DNA of 64,000 nt from Pilaira anomala (Eukaryota > Mucoromycota > Mucoromycetes > Mucorales > Mucoraceae), in assembly GCA_025716855.1 (NCBI GenBank), contig JAIXMQ010000032.1:248001-312000 (forward strand). The letters run 5' to 3'. The notes under the pieces were generated by a model. That model was not told where the DNA came from. It did no database searches and worked only from the letters and a program-made list of their open reading frames with translations. How positions within the stretch are numbered: the first letter of the stretch is position 1; each line of letters starts with the position of its first letter. Of this stretch, positions 12,203-24,104 are shown piece after piece. Both the position numbers and the translations under genes were made by a program.

Positions 12203-13189
12203 TGGGTTGCATTTGTCTTACCTTTAATTTTATATATATATAGAGAGGATCGTACACCCGAGTACAGTTTATTTGTTGGTGATTTAAGTAGTGATGTAGA
12301 CGAAACCTTTCTATTGGTAACAAAGATAATAATACACACAATTACAATACATAAATACTAAAATCTTCTTATATATTAGTCTATATTTCGATCAAGATAT
12401 CTTTCTTGTCATTCAGCTAAAATCATGAGTGACTCAGGAACTGGACTTTCCCGTGGATATGGTTTCGTCCGATTCTTAAGCCTAATGGAACAATTAGATG
12501 CATTAACGGAAATGAACGGTATTATTTGTAACGGTCGACCTATACGTGTTGCACTCGCTACTCCAAAGAGCCATAATAGTAAAAAAGATTACAATGAATT
12601 AGCTCTACGAGCACCAGCACTCGTTCAGCAACCTACCGATCCAAACAATACCACTGTCTTTGTGGGTGGACTCAGTTCACCAGTAAGTGAAGAACAATTG
12701 GGTAGTTATTTTGCACCTTATGGCGAAGTAAGTTACGTAAAGATTCCCCCAGGAAAGGGATGTGGATTTGTACAATATGTCACAAGACAATCTGCAGAAC
12801 TCGCCATTGAGAAAATGAATGGATTTGTCATAGGGAGCTCAGGTATCAGATTATCTTGGGGTCGATCTCACGCTGATAAAGTAGTCGTACCTACTTCGCC
12901 TGTATCTTTCCTGTTTGACAATCATCCGATCATGAGTCCAACTACTACCATTACAACTACTACATCATCTACAATTCATCACAATAATAATACGCCTACC
13001 AACTTACTTGGTTCTTTTAAACCGTTATCTCCTCCACATCATTACCATCACAATCATCATCAAGATAACTTGTTATTCAAACCAGAAGATAACTTATTGT
13101 TTAAACCTGAAGACGATTGGTTAAATACTTCAAACTTGAAAGACGAAGATGTTCAAAATGATTGGCATATGAATGGCATTTACGCTTAA
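11701..13189 (+). CDS. Three-RRM RNA-binding protein, Nam8/Csx1/TIA-1-like, 399 aa
   Basis: Five exons, 11701-11765, 11844-11948, 12020-12166, 12244-12316 and 12380-13189, give 400 codons with the stop. RRM1 starts TLWMGDLDPWM and has RNP1 SAGYAFVQF. RRM2 starts YSLFVGDLSSDVDE and has RNP1 SRGYGFVRF. RRM3 starts TTVFVGGLSSPVSEEQL and has RNP1 GKGCGFVQY and IRLSWGRSHAD. The TLWMGDL...EYSLFVGDL...TTVFVGGL order is typical of Nam8, Ngr1, Csx1, plant RBP45/47 and TIA-1, which bind U-rich RNA in splicing or mRNA control. The C-terminal 110 residues are rich in Thr, His, Asn and Pro and include a repeated NLLFKPED motif. The exact orthology (U1 snRNP factor or stress-type regulator) cannot be decided here. 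Confidence 0.9.
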
Positions 13190-14269
13190 TGATTTTCTTT
13201 TCTCTATATCGTTACAAACTTTTACTTTTTTTTTTCTTCTTCTTCTTCTTATATATATAATTATATATTATATCACTAATTTACTATTATTCATTCTTTT
13301 TTTTATTTATCCCCTCTCCTATATTTCTTATTCATTTTCTTATATGCACTGTACTCTATATAATTTTTCATACATTTTTTTTTCTGCTCGTTCATTTTTT
13401 ACTAAATAAATTTTTTCTTCTTTCCCCCCCCCCCTTTTTTTTCTCTTCGTGTAAATGTGGCATGACCAACATAAATTACTATACATTGAATAATGAACAC
13501 GTAATTTATAGGTACTATTTTTTTATTACAAAAAATTACGGTATTCTCTTTTTTACATATTTAAAGAAATTGGCGATCAAAAAAATAAATAAATAAATAA
13601 AAAACTTCTAACTATTTCAAGTAACTACTTTTTGTTTAATTTGTTCATTGTCTTGTGCTTGAAGTAATGCTGCTTGTTAAATCACATTTTCCAGTGACTA
13701 ATTCAAATGTTTTTATATTCCATGTGACACTTCAACATGGTAGGACATTTATACACATTATATGTAATGTGATTTTTCTATATACTCTATCAGCATAAAT
13801 TACCCCCCTTTTTTTTTCAAACGAATACAATAATTCTTATACAAATCGATAGACACGCGTTTATCGATTTCTCCAAGAGACAGGATTACTGTTTTATGCG
13901 AAAATATCAAATGAAAAAGTTTCTTTATCTTTCTTTAAACGATTGAATTTGCTTTTAGATCTTTTACTTTTTCAAATAAATTTAGAATCAACTGTCGTGA
14001 CCCTTTTCCCCGAGTTTTATAAAACCTTTTTTTATCCCGGTTTCTCTTCTTCATGTACCTTTGTAAAAGTTCAAACTAAAATACTCTCGAAAGTTCTTCT
14101 CATATATGTACACCACAAAGTTCGGTAGTTCAAATAAGGAAAGTTTTTTTTTTTCTTTTTTTTTTTTTCGCACCGGACAAAGAAGAATTAAAAAAAAAAA
14201 AATACAAAAGAACATCAGTGCGAGGAACCAAAGAATTCTTCCCTTTTCACAAGCCTTCGACACAGCAAT
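13190..14269. other. Intergenic between the RRM gene and RPS27
   Basis: AT- and CT-rich with no convincing gene. Short frames here are homopolymer-driven. The last 150 bp should contain the RPS27 promoter and 5' UTR. Confidence 0.5.
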
Positions 14270-15039
14270 ATGACCGTAAGTATCATGATCAACATGATCT
14301 ATACAACAACAACAACAATAAAAGAAGTGAGGATTAAAACAACAATCGAAAAAAAAATTAATTTGAATGGATGGATATTTTAATATAAACTGTGGATATA
14401 TTTTTTTTTCTATTATTCGAAATCATTTTCAGCAAAAGAGACACATATACACCCTCCTTTTCCATTGTCAATTCTACCATTTAAAAAAAAAAAAAAAGAA
14501 CGAGATGAAGTATATAGAGAAATAACGATTCAACTAGACAACCTCAACCTTCACTTTTTTTTTTGTTGTTGTTGCTATGTCAACTTGCCTTACTCTCTTT
14601 TGCACCCATAGCAACAAATTTTAACAGAACTTATTTTTTTTATTTATTTAGTTGGCCATCGATCTTCTTAACCCCTCTGTTGAGCACGAGAAGCGCTCTC
14701 ACAAGCTTAAGAGACTTGTCCAATCTCCTAACTCTTACTTCATGGATGTTAAGTGCCCTGGTAAGATAAGAGAGAGACCGTGTTATATTATTTAGAAAAA
14801 TAGAGAAACTAAACTATCTTTAAATATCAGGTTGTTTAAACATCAGCACTGTCTTCAGTCACGCTCAAACTGTTGTTTTGTGTTCTTCTTGTGGTACCGT
14901 TTTGTGTCAACCTACTGGTGGTCGTGCTCGTTTAACTGAGGGTAAGTTTGTTTTTTTTAAATGTATATAGCAAATGATTTCTTTATACTAATTTTTTTTT
15001 TTATCATTAGGCTGTTCTTTCCGTAGAAAGGCCAACTAA
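14270..15039 (+). CDS. RPS27: 40S ribosomal protein eS27, 84 aa
   Basis: eS27 is a zinc-binding protein of the small ribosomal subunit. Four exons, 14270-14275, 14652-14760, 14831-14941 and 15011-15039, give 85 codons with the stop. The first exon contains only ATG ACC, followed by a 376-nt intron, much longer than other introns in this window. The protein reads [20 protein letters not shown] and continues with [39 protein letters not shown] and ends SFRRKAN. The four cysteines of the C4 zinc ribbon (CPGC...CSSC) are present. Length equals human RPS27 (84). Confidence 0.97.
14571..14615 (+). other. Inverted repeat inside RPS27 intron 1
   Basis: GTTGCTATG (14571-14579) and CATAGCAAC (14607-14615) are perfectly complementary with a 27-nt loop, close to the 3' end of the long first intron. 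It could be an intronic structure or the hairpin of an intron-encoded RNA. No clear C/D or H/ACA boxes were recognised. Confidence 0.4.
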
Positions 15040-15126
15040 GTTCTTTCTTTACTGTTTTGTATGGCTTTGATTTCTCTGTAACTACACACACACACTACAT
15101 CACACTACACACATCTCTTTTTTTTT

Positions 15127-15538
15127 TATAGTGTACGTTATTCTTGATCATATTTTTTTTTGAAAAGAATAAACAATATATACATAAATGCAACCCTTTT
15201 TTCTTGTGTTTTTTTTTATATATATAATGCATATTACTTTTTTTTTTTGTTCAAGTAACTTGTGTCTTGACAAAGTGTTTTATTTTTACTTAATACAGAG
15301 GTGGGCGCACACTTAAATACCATCTACTTTCTTTTTAAATAGATGGTACGTACTTCAAGACTTTTTGGTCATCTTGCTTGTAAATATTAAGCTCAATTAT
15401 TACGCAATTATGTATTGCTTTGTGTAGTCTCAATTACAAGCAATATTTTTTTAAATGTTATAAATAAAACAGTATAGCTCAGAGATCTTCGTAACATGCA
15501 TTGTTATCAATTCAAATTCACTTTTAAAATATTATAAT
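15127..15538 (+). repeat. R1 direct duplication, copy 1
   Basis: This 0.41-kb stretch downstream of RPS27 is repeated in the same orientation at 16537-16960 with only scattered differences. It starts TATAGTGTACGTTATTCTTG and contains GAGGTGGGCGCACACTTAAA. Two inverted repeats lie inside: TACCATCTA/TAGATGGTA and TTGCTTGTAA/TTACAAGCAA. No coding sequence. Confidence 0.9.
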
Positions 15539-15620
15539 AAAGTCGTTTTCACGTGTCATGAACTGCATTTATTAAATTTTATAAAAAAAAAGTACGATAG
15601 AAAATTATTTATTATATAGG

Positions 15621-16028
15621 CTACAAATTGCCTTTAGTGAATGCTTGTTTTAAAGTTAGATGGCTGCTGTATCTTCCGAAAACTCCCTTATCTCTTCCTT
15701 TTTTATAAAAGGAAGCCCAATTGAACCTTCCAATCGAACAGAATCTTTCGTTATTTACAAATATTAGATCATCATTTGGTTTCTCGGGACTTCTTGATCT
15801 GATTGGTGTAACAAAAGGTGATTCCAGGCTAAGTCGTCGACGTCTGAATTGTTTAGCGAATTCAATTCCATCTTTTGCGTATTGTCGAAGTCTTTTTCTA
15901 GAGTTTTCAGATCTATCATCTTCGTACTTTAAGATCTTTTCATACTGGCTGATCATAGTATCACAGAATGACCTCATGCACAGGTTTAAATCGGTATTGA
16001 TGTCTTTGTCAGAAGAGAAAACACTCAA
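15621..16028 (-). pseudogene. 5'-truncated gene of unknown function
   Basis: An open frame of 135 codons ends at 15621. It looks coding (MRSFCDTMISQYEKILKYED, KRLRQYAKDGIEFAKQFRRR, RFCSIGRFNWASFYKKG) but has no ATG at its upstream end. The first codon of the open frame is TTG, and a copy of MITE-1 begins only 13 bp further upstream (16041). I infer that insertion or rearrangement removed the 5' part. An internal ATG in the MRSF segment could still start a product of about 119 residues. It is basic, with an RRRR patch, and I do not recognise the family. It is bracketed by the two R1 copies. Confidence 0.5.
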
Positions 16029-16040
16029 TGCTGTCTTGTG

Positions 16041-16536
16041 GTAAAATCACGGATGCATTTTTCCAACTGGCCACCAAAATACTTTACAGTTTTTTTACAT
16101 AACAAAAAAACTAGTATAATACTTGTTTTTTTTTAAAAAAAAACAAGTAACTTTTTCTCTCTTCACTTGTAATTTGGACAAAAGGAACATTTTCTATTTG
16201 AGATTTATTAGACAAAATGAATCATTTATTTTTTGATAAAATTATTAGACTTACTATTGTTAACAACATGTTTTGTGCAGGTCTTTTTTTTTTTCTTGGA
16301 ACAATCTCTTCTTTAGATAAGGAGTGTGGCAAAAGAAGAGATTAAAAATGGAGCGGTAAGGAAGATTCATTTTGAAATATATAAAAAGAAGAAAGTGAAA
16401 GAAAAGAACAAAATAATAAAAAAAGATTATTTATAGTGAAAAAAAAACCCCCTGTTTGTCTGGCGTATGAGAAAAAAAACCTGCCTGTATGCCATGTGAA
16501 AAAAAATTGATGTAATGGTGTATTTCATGCAAAAGT
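16041..16536 (+). mobile_element. MITE-1 copy B (right end lost)
   Basis: Begins with the terminal motif GTAAAATCACGGATG and follows the complete element at 56460-57117 block by block: CCACCAAAATACTT, TATTTGAGATTTATTAGACA, the hairpin with stems at 16303-16314 and 16332-16343, CTGTTTGTCTGGCGTATGAG, and TTGATGTAATGGTGTATTTC. It stops at GCAAAAGTTATA, where R1 copy 2 begins. The right inverted repeat is therefore missing. Confidence 0.85.
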
Positions 16537-16960
16537 TATAGTGTACGTTATTCTTGATCATATTTTTTTTTTTGAAAAAAATAAACAATATATACATAAA
16601 TGCAACCCTTTTTTTTTTTCCTTTTCTTTTTTTTATAATGTACATTACAATTTTTTTTTTATTCAAGTAACCTGTGTCTTGACAAAGTGTTTTATTTTTA
16701 CTTATTACAGAGGTGGGCGCACACTTAAATACCACCTACTTTCTTTTTAAATAGATGATACCCACTTCTTGTTTCTCAAGACTTTTTGGCCATCTTGCTT
16801 GTAAATATTAAGCTCAATTATTACATGATTATGTATTGCTTTGTTGTGTAATCTCAATTCACAAGCAATATTTTTTTTAAATATTATAAATAAAACAGTA
16901 CCTATAGCTCAGAGATCTTCGTAACATGCATTGTTATCAATTTGAAATTCACTTTTAATA
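16537..16960 (+). repeat. R1 direct duplication, copy 2
   Basis: Second copy of 15127-15538, lying in the 3' flank of the ABC transporter gene. Its first inverted repeat has decayed (TACCACCTA against TAGATGATA), which suggests that copy 1 is closer to the original. Confidence 0.9.
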
Positions 16961-17013
16961 TTATATATCTTTTATTTTTGTCGTAATAAAAGAAGGGATA
17001 TAGACATCAAGTT

Positions 17014-20000
17014 TTAAAGTACAGATAAAGATTGTTCGTACACCAGTTGAGAATACGTGCCATTTAATGCCAAAAGCTCCCAATGTGTGCCTTGCTCAGT
17101 TACAACGCCATCTTTAATAACACAAATAAGGTCTGAATTTTGAATGGTTGAAAGACGATGGGCGATTGTAATGGTCGTTCTTCCGCCTTCTTCTAAAATG
17201 TTATCTAGTGCCTCTTGGACTAACCGCTCTGAATCACTATCAAGAGCCGAGGTTGCTTCATCTAGTAGCAATACTCTGGGTTTACGAATAAGTGCACGAG
17301 CAATTGCTATACGTTGCTTTTGACCGCCAGAAAGTTGAGAGCCTTTATCACCTACACGCGTATCATATCCTTCAGAAAGGCTTGTGATAAAGTCATGGAT
17401 ATTAGAAGCTTTACAGGCAGTCTCTACTTGCTCTTGAGTAATATCTTTCTGATTATCAACACCAAATCGAATATTTTCACCAATGGTCATGTCAAAGAGA
17501 ACAGGCTCTTGTGAGACTAGAGCCATATGACTACGAAGATTATGTAAAGAATACGATTTGACATCCTTATGATCAAGAGAGACTATACCACGAATAGGGT
17601 CATACCAGCGTTGTAAAAGACCAATTGTAGTTGATTTACCACATCCTGAAGGACCCACCAGGGCAATGGTTTTACCAGCAGCGCCTTCTAAATTAAATCC
17701 ACCTTTAAATATAGAAATATCGGAACGTGATGGATAGGAAAATTTGATATCTTTAAAGTTCACATGACCGTGAATAGTACCTATAGCGGGTTCAATACCT
17801 TCTAAATCGGGATCAATTTCAGTTTTACGTTCAATTGTTTGAAAGGAAGTGATGGCAGCATATTTTGCTCTGGTTAAAGCGCTAGAAGAAGTAGAGAAAA
17901 CACCAACGGATTCAGCAGTAGACATCATGACGGTCATGGAGACCAACATTTGAGTGAAGTTAATATAACCCTTCATGATGAATTGAGCACCAGCGTAAAA
18001 AGTGACGGCACTTGTAAAGATATTCATGGATTTACTGAGACCGGTTGCAATTGAAGAAAGATATGCTTTTCGAAGTGCCATTTGATGTGGGCGTTGACGA
18101 GCTATACGGTATCTGTCTTCAAAGTAAGATTGTTTATTTAAAGATGCCACGGTTCTTGATTCACGAATGGCTTCACCTGCCACTTGATTACTTTGAGCGT
18201 TGGCTTCTTGTGTACTATCTACAAAATCTTCGTCAAGCTTATATTCGTATGCAGTAGCAGCGATCAAAAATGGAGACATGGCAATGACGATAAGACTTAA
18301 TGCCCAACTATGAACAAATGAAATAATAAAACCAATGATCACGGTAGAGATAAAACTAGCCATATCGCCACAAACTCTGGTAATTAAATCATTGACATGT
18401 TTTGTATCGACGGCTAATTTAGCAGTTAATGCACCTGTATTGTTCTCTTCTCGATCAAAGAAGCCAACTTCTTGTCTAAGATAAGCGTCGAATAATTGAC
18501 CTCGTAATCGTTGCGTGAATTTTTCACCGGTAATTTCAAAAAACAAGAGTTGTGCACCTATACTAAAGAATATGGCAATACCAATGGCAACAAAAATAAA
18601 AGCGTATAGGTTGGTGCCGCCAAATGGAGGTGGTTCAACATAGACACCATCTGGTGGAGAAAGGAGACTGATGATTTGAGCAAATGTAAATGAGTAAATT
18701 GGCATAGCGGAGCCAGATATCAGGGCACCACAGAGACCAGCAATCACATAACTTCTTTCTGGGCGCATGCTCTTGAATATTTTCATAATAGGAGCTTTTT
18801 GTTGATCCATTTTGTTTTTAAGTTCGAGTTCTTTTTTGATTTTTAGATCGTATGCATCAATTTCCTTTCTTTTAATCAAGTCTTGATCTTTTTCGTCTAA
18901 TTGATCTTGTTCTTGTTCAGCTATCTTTTTTCGTACTTCCAACTGTTCTTGAAGTAAAAGAGATTCTTCGTCAATGGGATCGGATTCAACAGTAGTTGAA
19001 GAAGCAGGCTCGCCTTCTCTTGTTAATTCAATTGCTTGTTTTTCGACGAGGCTAAAGTAAGCGCCTTTTTGTTTAATCAGTGTCTCGTGTGTGCCTTGTT
19101 CTACTATCTTTCCATGGTCAAGAACAACAATTAGATCTGATTTCTTAATTGTAGATAGACGATGTGCAATGACAATAGTGGTGCGATTCATCGTGGCTTT
19201 ATCTAAGGCATTTTGAACTAGACGTTCAGATTGTGTATCTAAAGCAGAAGTTGCCTAATAATAAAATCAAAAAATTAATTATTTTTTTTTAAAAATATAT
19301 ATATATATATTGTAACTTACCTCGTCTAATAGTAATATAGTAGGATTTTTTATTATGGCGCGTGCAATAGCAATACGTTGCTTTTGTCCACCAGAAAGTA
19401 AACCACCTTGTTCACCCACAAGTGTATTATAGCCGTCAGGTAATTGAGTGATAAATGTATGGCAGTTGGCTTCTTTACAGGCTGAAATGATCTCTGCTTC
19501 AGTCGCATCATGTTGAGCACCCATAAGTACATTTTGACGAATTGTCATGTTAAATAACACGGGTTCTTGAGATACAACACCTATCTGCTGTCGTAACCAT
19601 TTGACGTTTAAATCCTTAATGCTGTGACCATCAATTAAGACTTGACCTGAATTCACATCGTAAAAGCGTTGTACGAGTTGGACCGTAGTTGATTTACCTG
19701 ATCCCGAAGGGCCTACAAAAGCTACGGTCATACCTGGTTTTATATCGATGCTAAGTTTATCAAGAATAACAAGATCAGGACGTGTAGGGTAATTGAAGGT
19801 AACGTCATCAAATACGATGGAGCCTTGTAAAGAAGATGGAGTAATACCGTCTGTGGCATCGGTATTAATTTCAGGAACTCTATCAATCACTTGATAGACT
19901 TTATAAGCAGCGCCTAAAGCACTTGAGACGGCTGTGATACTTGTGGCAATTCGTGTAAGAGAGCTGGTACCAATCATCATGGCCATAAAGACAATAAAAA

Positions 20001-21030
20001 CATCACCACTTGTAGAGAGTCCCTTGACAACTAAAGTAGAACCGTACCATAATGCTAAACCAAAGGAACTAAACAAACAAAACAAGAAAAAACCCGTGCC
20101 AAAACCAGTAACGATACCACGTTTTATACCTAGCTTACAAACTGCTTCTGTCTTTTCGTTGTAAAGTTTTGAGAATTTTTTTTGAAGGGAAAATGAATAG
20201 ACGGTACGAATGGATTGGAAGGTTTGTTCGGCAATTGTACCCGATTCAGCGATTAGGCTCTGTGCTGCAGTTGTGTATTTTGAAATAAAATAAGACATAC
20301 CACCAATTGAAGCAGCTAAGATAGGTACAAGAGCTAGAATGATAAGTGATAGACGCCAACCTAAAGGGATTTTATATTGGTTTGTGCTACCATTTTTTTA
20401 AAGGTTTTTTGTGCTTGTATTACCTTCAATAAATGATACGATTAAACCAGAAATAAACTGGGCAAAGGATGTAATAAATTGTCCAAACTTTTCAGAAATA
20501 CCATCCTGAATGATTTGAGTATCCGAAGCTAATCGTGTGTTTAATGAGCCTTCTTCTGATGCGTCAAACCAGGCCATGTCTTGCTTTAAGACAGAGTGAA
20601 GATAGAGAGATCGAATGCGACGTATTTGTTTTGCGCCAGTTACGATCCATAAACAATTCGAGACATACCCAGCAACGAATGAACAGGCACCTATAATTAA
20701 CATGAGGCGAATAATAGGGAACGTCGATTCCATAATTTTACTTGGATCGGTAAGAGTGCCTGTCAGTTTGTTGATGTATTGACCAAAAATAAGAATAGAG
20801 ACTGGTTGAAGAGCACCAGCACCAGCGGAAAAAATGGAGGCGATTGCAATTAATAAAATCTCAGTCTTTGTTGCAAATCGAAATAGTTGTGAAAAGGCAA
20901 TAGAAGGAAGCTTCTTTTTCTTTTCTTTAATCGAGTCTTTGAGATTTTTTTCATTGAATTCTGTTGCTATAATATCATCATTTATAGAATCAGATAGGGT
21001 TAATTTTTTCTTATTTTTTCGTTTAAACAT
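17014..21030 (-). CDS. Full-length ABC transporter, ABCB / P-glycoprotein type, 1295 aa
   Basis: Exports hydrophobic compounds (multidrug-resistance or peptide-type exporter) using ATP. Exons are 20424-21030, 19321-20360 and 17014-19254, giving 1296 codons with the stop, the usual ABCB size (about 1280). Layout is TMD1-NBD1-TMD2-NBD2. NBD1 has Walker A GPSGSGKST, signature LSGGQKQRIAIARA and Walker B ILLLDEATSALD, which the second intron splits after LLLDE. A charged linker follows (EQDQLDEKDQDLIKRKE). NBD2 has GPSGCGKST, LSGGQKQRIAIARALIR and VLLLDEATSALDSDSE. Switch histidines are present (IAHRLSTI in both halves). All catalytic motifs are intact, so both sites look active. The N-terminus is Lys-rich and cytosolic. 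Confidence 0.95.
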
Positions 21031-21280
21031 TTAATCTCGCGAGAGAAAAAAAAAGAGAGAGAGAGAGAAGATAAATGGAAAGTAAAATAAAATCATGCTT
21101 ATTATTCGAATTGTTGATCTTCTGATCTGCGTTAATAAAGCTTTTGTGATACGAAAATTCTATTTGAGTCATAATAAGGTGGAAACCTTTTTCTTGAATT
21201 GTATAAATCGTTGCTTAAAAAACGCCTGCTAAAAAAGGAAATTCACCAGTTCTCCCAAACGTCGTTAAAAATAGAAATTT

Positions 21281-21600
21281 AGGATCCCTTTTTTTTTCTC
21301 TTCAAAGTAAACTCCTTCTACCTTAACCATTTTCTTATATAATAGTATACTGAGTAATGTAAAATTTAATGGCGCATCTTTCTATGTATTTATATATATA
21401 TATTTTGATGTAAAAAATATACTTGCTCTAACAAAAACTGTAATTCTGTTTTATTGCAATAACCATTCATTTTTATTATTAGTATATTTTGGTTTTTACA
21501 TCATTAGAAAGAGCGTTAAATTATACATTTAACTTCATTATAAGCCTAAGGTCTAAAGCCTTTTTAATGTTGTGATATATTACAATAGTTTTGGTTTCAA
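21281..21600. repeat. R2 direct repeat, left copy
   Basis: About 320 bp, AT-rich, similar by eye to 22400-22710 in the same orientation. Shared blocks include AAAGTAAACTCC, GGCGCATCTTTCTA, ACTTGCTCTAACAAAAACTG and ATTAGAAAGA. The two copies are clearly diverged and flank the ADAM relic. Confidence 0.75.
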
Positions 21601-21664
21601 ACCTCAAAGTATTGAAGAAAGTACATCCAAAAGACCCCATTTATCCCGTAAATCAGAAAATGTA

Positions 21665-22363
21665 CTAATTCATATTCGCAATAGGAGCAGCATGATATCC
21701 AGTCATTGTTCTATTATATGCTAATTTTTCCATAGCACACATAATATGCATTGATTTATCACGTCTCTTTTCTAAACTATCTACTTGTTGATCCGAGTCT
21801 CTATAAATCACCATGTTCCCACTGGTGACCGGATCATCAGATCGTTTCGAGAGGCGATAATTTGGTGTGGTTTTAATATGGTATATATCCGAATTAACAG
21901 TAAATGCTCCTTCAAAAACTGGGTAGAGACTGTAATTAAAAAAGAAAATCGGTTAACAAGGAGTTGGATTTTATGTAAATTCGAAAGAATCTTACTCTAA
22001 ATCGTTTCGCATCATGATCTGTGCCCATTGATGATTACGATTGTTCACAAGACCTTTATAGACAAGGTGGTCCTGAGGTCGTAATAACTCTGTCTTATTT
22101 GTTGAACCGTTCGTATTAAATATGGTTACTTTTGCTTCTGAATGAAATAAATCTCGGTTTGGCTCCAAGTTTATGGATATAGGCTTTTCAAAAGCTGTGA
22201 ACTCTAATAAAAAACTAGTGACAATAAAGTATCTACCAATAAGAAACCGAAAGGTATTGACATTATAGTAACTTGTCGCCTGCAAGTTAACTATAGGAAA
22301 TGGCCAAGATTTTGAAAAAATGTATTTTTTTTGTCTGGGGGAACGATTTGATTGGCTGAACAA
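21665..22363 (-). pseudogene. ADAM-metalloprotease prodomain relic
   Basis: Two or three exons join in frame: about 22237-22363, 21996-22203 and 21665-21929 (GT-AG introns). The product shows NLEPNRDLFHSEAKVTIF, DHLVYKGLV, FEGAFTVNSDIYHIKTTPNY and DDPVTSGNMVIYRDSD, the pattern of the reprolysin/ADAM prodomain. It then stops with a TAG after YHAAPIANMN. The catalytic domain with its HExxH zinc site, the disintegrin domain and the membrane anchor are all absent, and no signal peptide is clear. I infer a fragment left after loss or partial duplication of an ADAM gene. It could still encode a small secreted-type prodomain protein if transcribed. Direct repeats R2 lie on both sides. Confidence 0.65.
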
Positions 22364-22399
22364 AAAATCTCCAGAAGCAAAAAAAAAAATGAAATGTGG

Positions 22400-22710
22400 A
22401 TCCGATTTTTTTTAGGTCAAAGTAAACTCCCTTGATATTAACTATTTTATAATGTAATAGTATATTCAACCGATGCAGAATTTGAAGGCGCATCTTTCTA
22501 AATATTTAAATTTAAATTTTAATTTGTAAAAATTATACTTGCTCTAACAAAAACTGTAATTATGTTTTTCTGCAATAAATCACAATTTTTATTATTATTT
22601 TGTCTTGATTTTTATACCATTAGAAAGAACTCAAAATTTTGTACTTAACTTGACTAAAAACCTATGATCTAAAACCTTTGTAATGTCAAGATATATCCTA
22701 ATTTCTGTTT
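22400..22710. repeat. R2 direct repeat, right copy
   Basis: Counterpart of 21281-21600 in the same orientation, lying 5' of the ADAM relic. Confidence 0.75.
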
Positions 22711-24104
22711 TTCGAAAAAATCCAAAGGGGGTCAACAGGCATTTTTTTCGATCTGGGTTTAAAACATCCTTGGGTTTTAATTGGCTAAAACGAGTTTTAT
22801 GCACTACATTTTTTTAAAAAAAATTATGCTTTTCGATTCATGCAGTGTCTTTTTTGGCTTGATTTATAAGACCTTCGTTACTTTACAGTACGTTTCGCTG
22901 AAAGATAGGCTCTTAATAAACTTATATACTGAATACACTATGCTCATTTTAATATATATCAATGATAATAGTTACTTTTTTTTTATGAAAAAAAAAATAT
23001 TTTTCGCGTTTGTTTTTCATTTTCCTATTTTTAGAACCTGTATATATATATAAAAAAAGAGGATAATCCTACAAAGCTACGTTGTCGGTAATACTCTTCT
23101 TATTACATAAAAGTACTGCTGCAATTATGTTTATATACTCTTTACTTGAAAGATATCTTCTTCTTATAAGCATGCAGGGTGCTACTATTTTTTTTTTATT
23201 ACATTGTCAATTATAAAAAACGAGAAAGAAAAATTCAATAAAAAAAAACGTGACAACTTTTAAGCAATTAACTATCATTGTTTATTCTTAAACTCAAGAA
23301 AAAAAAAAAACTGGTTGAAACACAAAAACTATGACTTTTATTTAAAGGACTGCGAACAATACTTTTTAATGTAAAAAGAGTATATTTTCTATTTTTCATT
23401 TTCATTTTTTTCATTTTCATTTGATTTTTTTTTAAAAAAAAAAAGGGGAACCCAAGTCATCACATCCAACCATGTACACCCACAATTTACTACAGGACCC
23501 GAGGGCCCATCTTCAAAATGTAGAGTCGGAGGACAACTCAAGTTAAAGAAAAAAAAAAAAAAAAAGAGAGAAAAACGAAAAAAAAGAGGCCTTTATATAG
23601 TTTTTTTTATCCACCTTTTTTTTGGTTAGCTAAGCAATGAGAAGTCATGTCAACAGAACGCCACACGACTGTTTTTTTTTCATGGAAGGGAAGTCATTGA
23701 TTCGATTGTGACATTTTCTGTAGATTAGATGCATATAGAAAAAAAAAGAAAGATACATTACATCATTGTGTAGATATTAAAAGTTTCTCAAAAAAAGTTT
23801 ATCAAAATCGAATTATAAATACTTTGCCGTTAATATCGCTTATAGATATTATTTAGTAATGCTTCGGCCATCTCACCGCTTTTTTTTTTTTCAGATTTTT
23901 TTTTTTCTTCCTGGTCAAGAAAGCTAAATCGATCACACTGGTGATGGTGCTTTTGTTGTTAATATGATGGAAAAGAAAGATGCATAATAATACACAAGTA
24001 GCATTTCTTTAAACTTCGTTTTTTTTTTAAAAAAAAGGAAGGTATAAAAATATGTTTATAAAAATATATAATTTAAATTTCAGTTTTTTTTTCTTCTTTT
24101 TTGT
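22711..24104. other. Intergenic, no gene seen
   Basis: AT-rich with many homopolymers. The frame at 22781-23053 is Phe/Lys-rich and not convincing. A short GC-richer spot (about 23495-23515, with GGACCCGAGGGCCC) has no recognised role. Confidence 0.5.

Noticed and set aside
12124..12341. Minus-strand Phe-rich frames
   Set aside because: Caused by a poly-A intron of the RRM gene read on the other strand.
14276..14651. Possible snoRNA in RPS27 intron 1
   Set aside because: The hairpin is real, but no convincing C/D or H/ACA box pair was found.
21281..22710. LTR retrotransposon with R2 as the two LTRs
   Set aside because: No TG...CA ends, no primer-binding site or polypurine tract recognised, and the content is an ADAM fragment instead of gag/pol.
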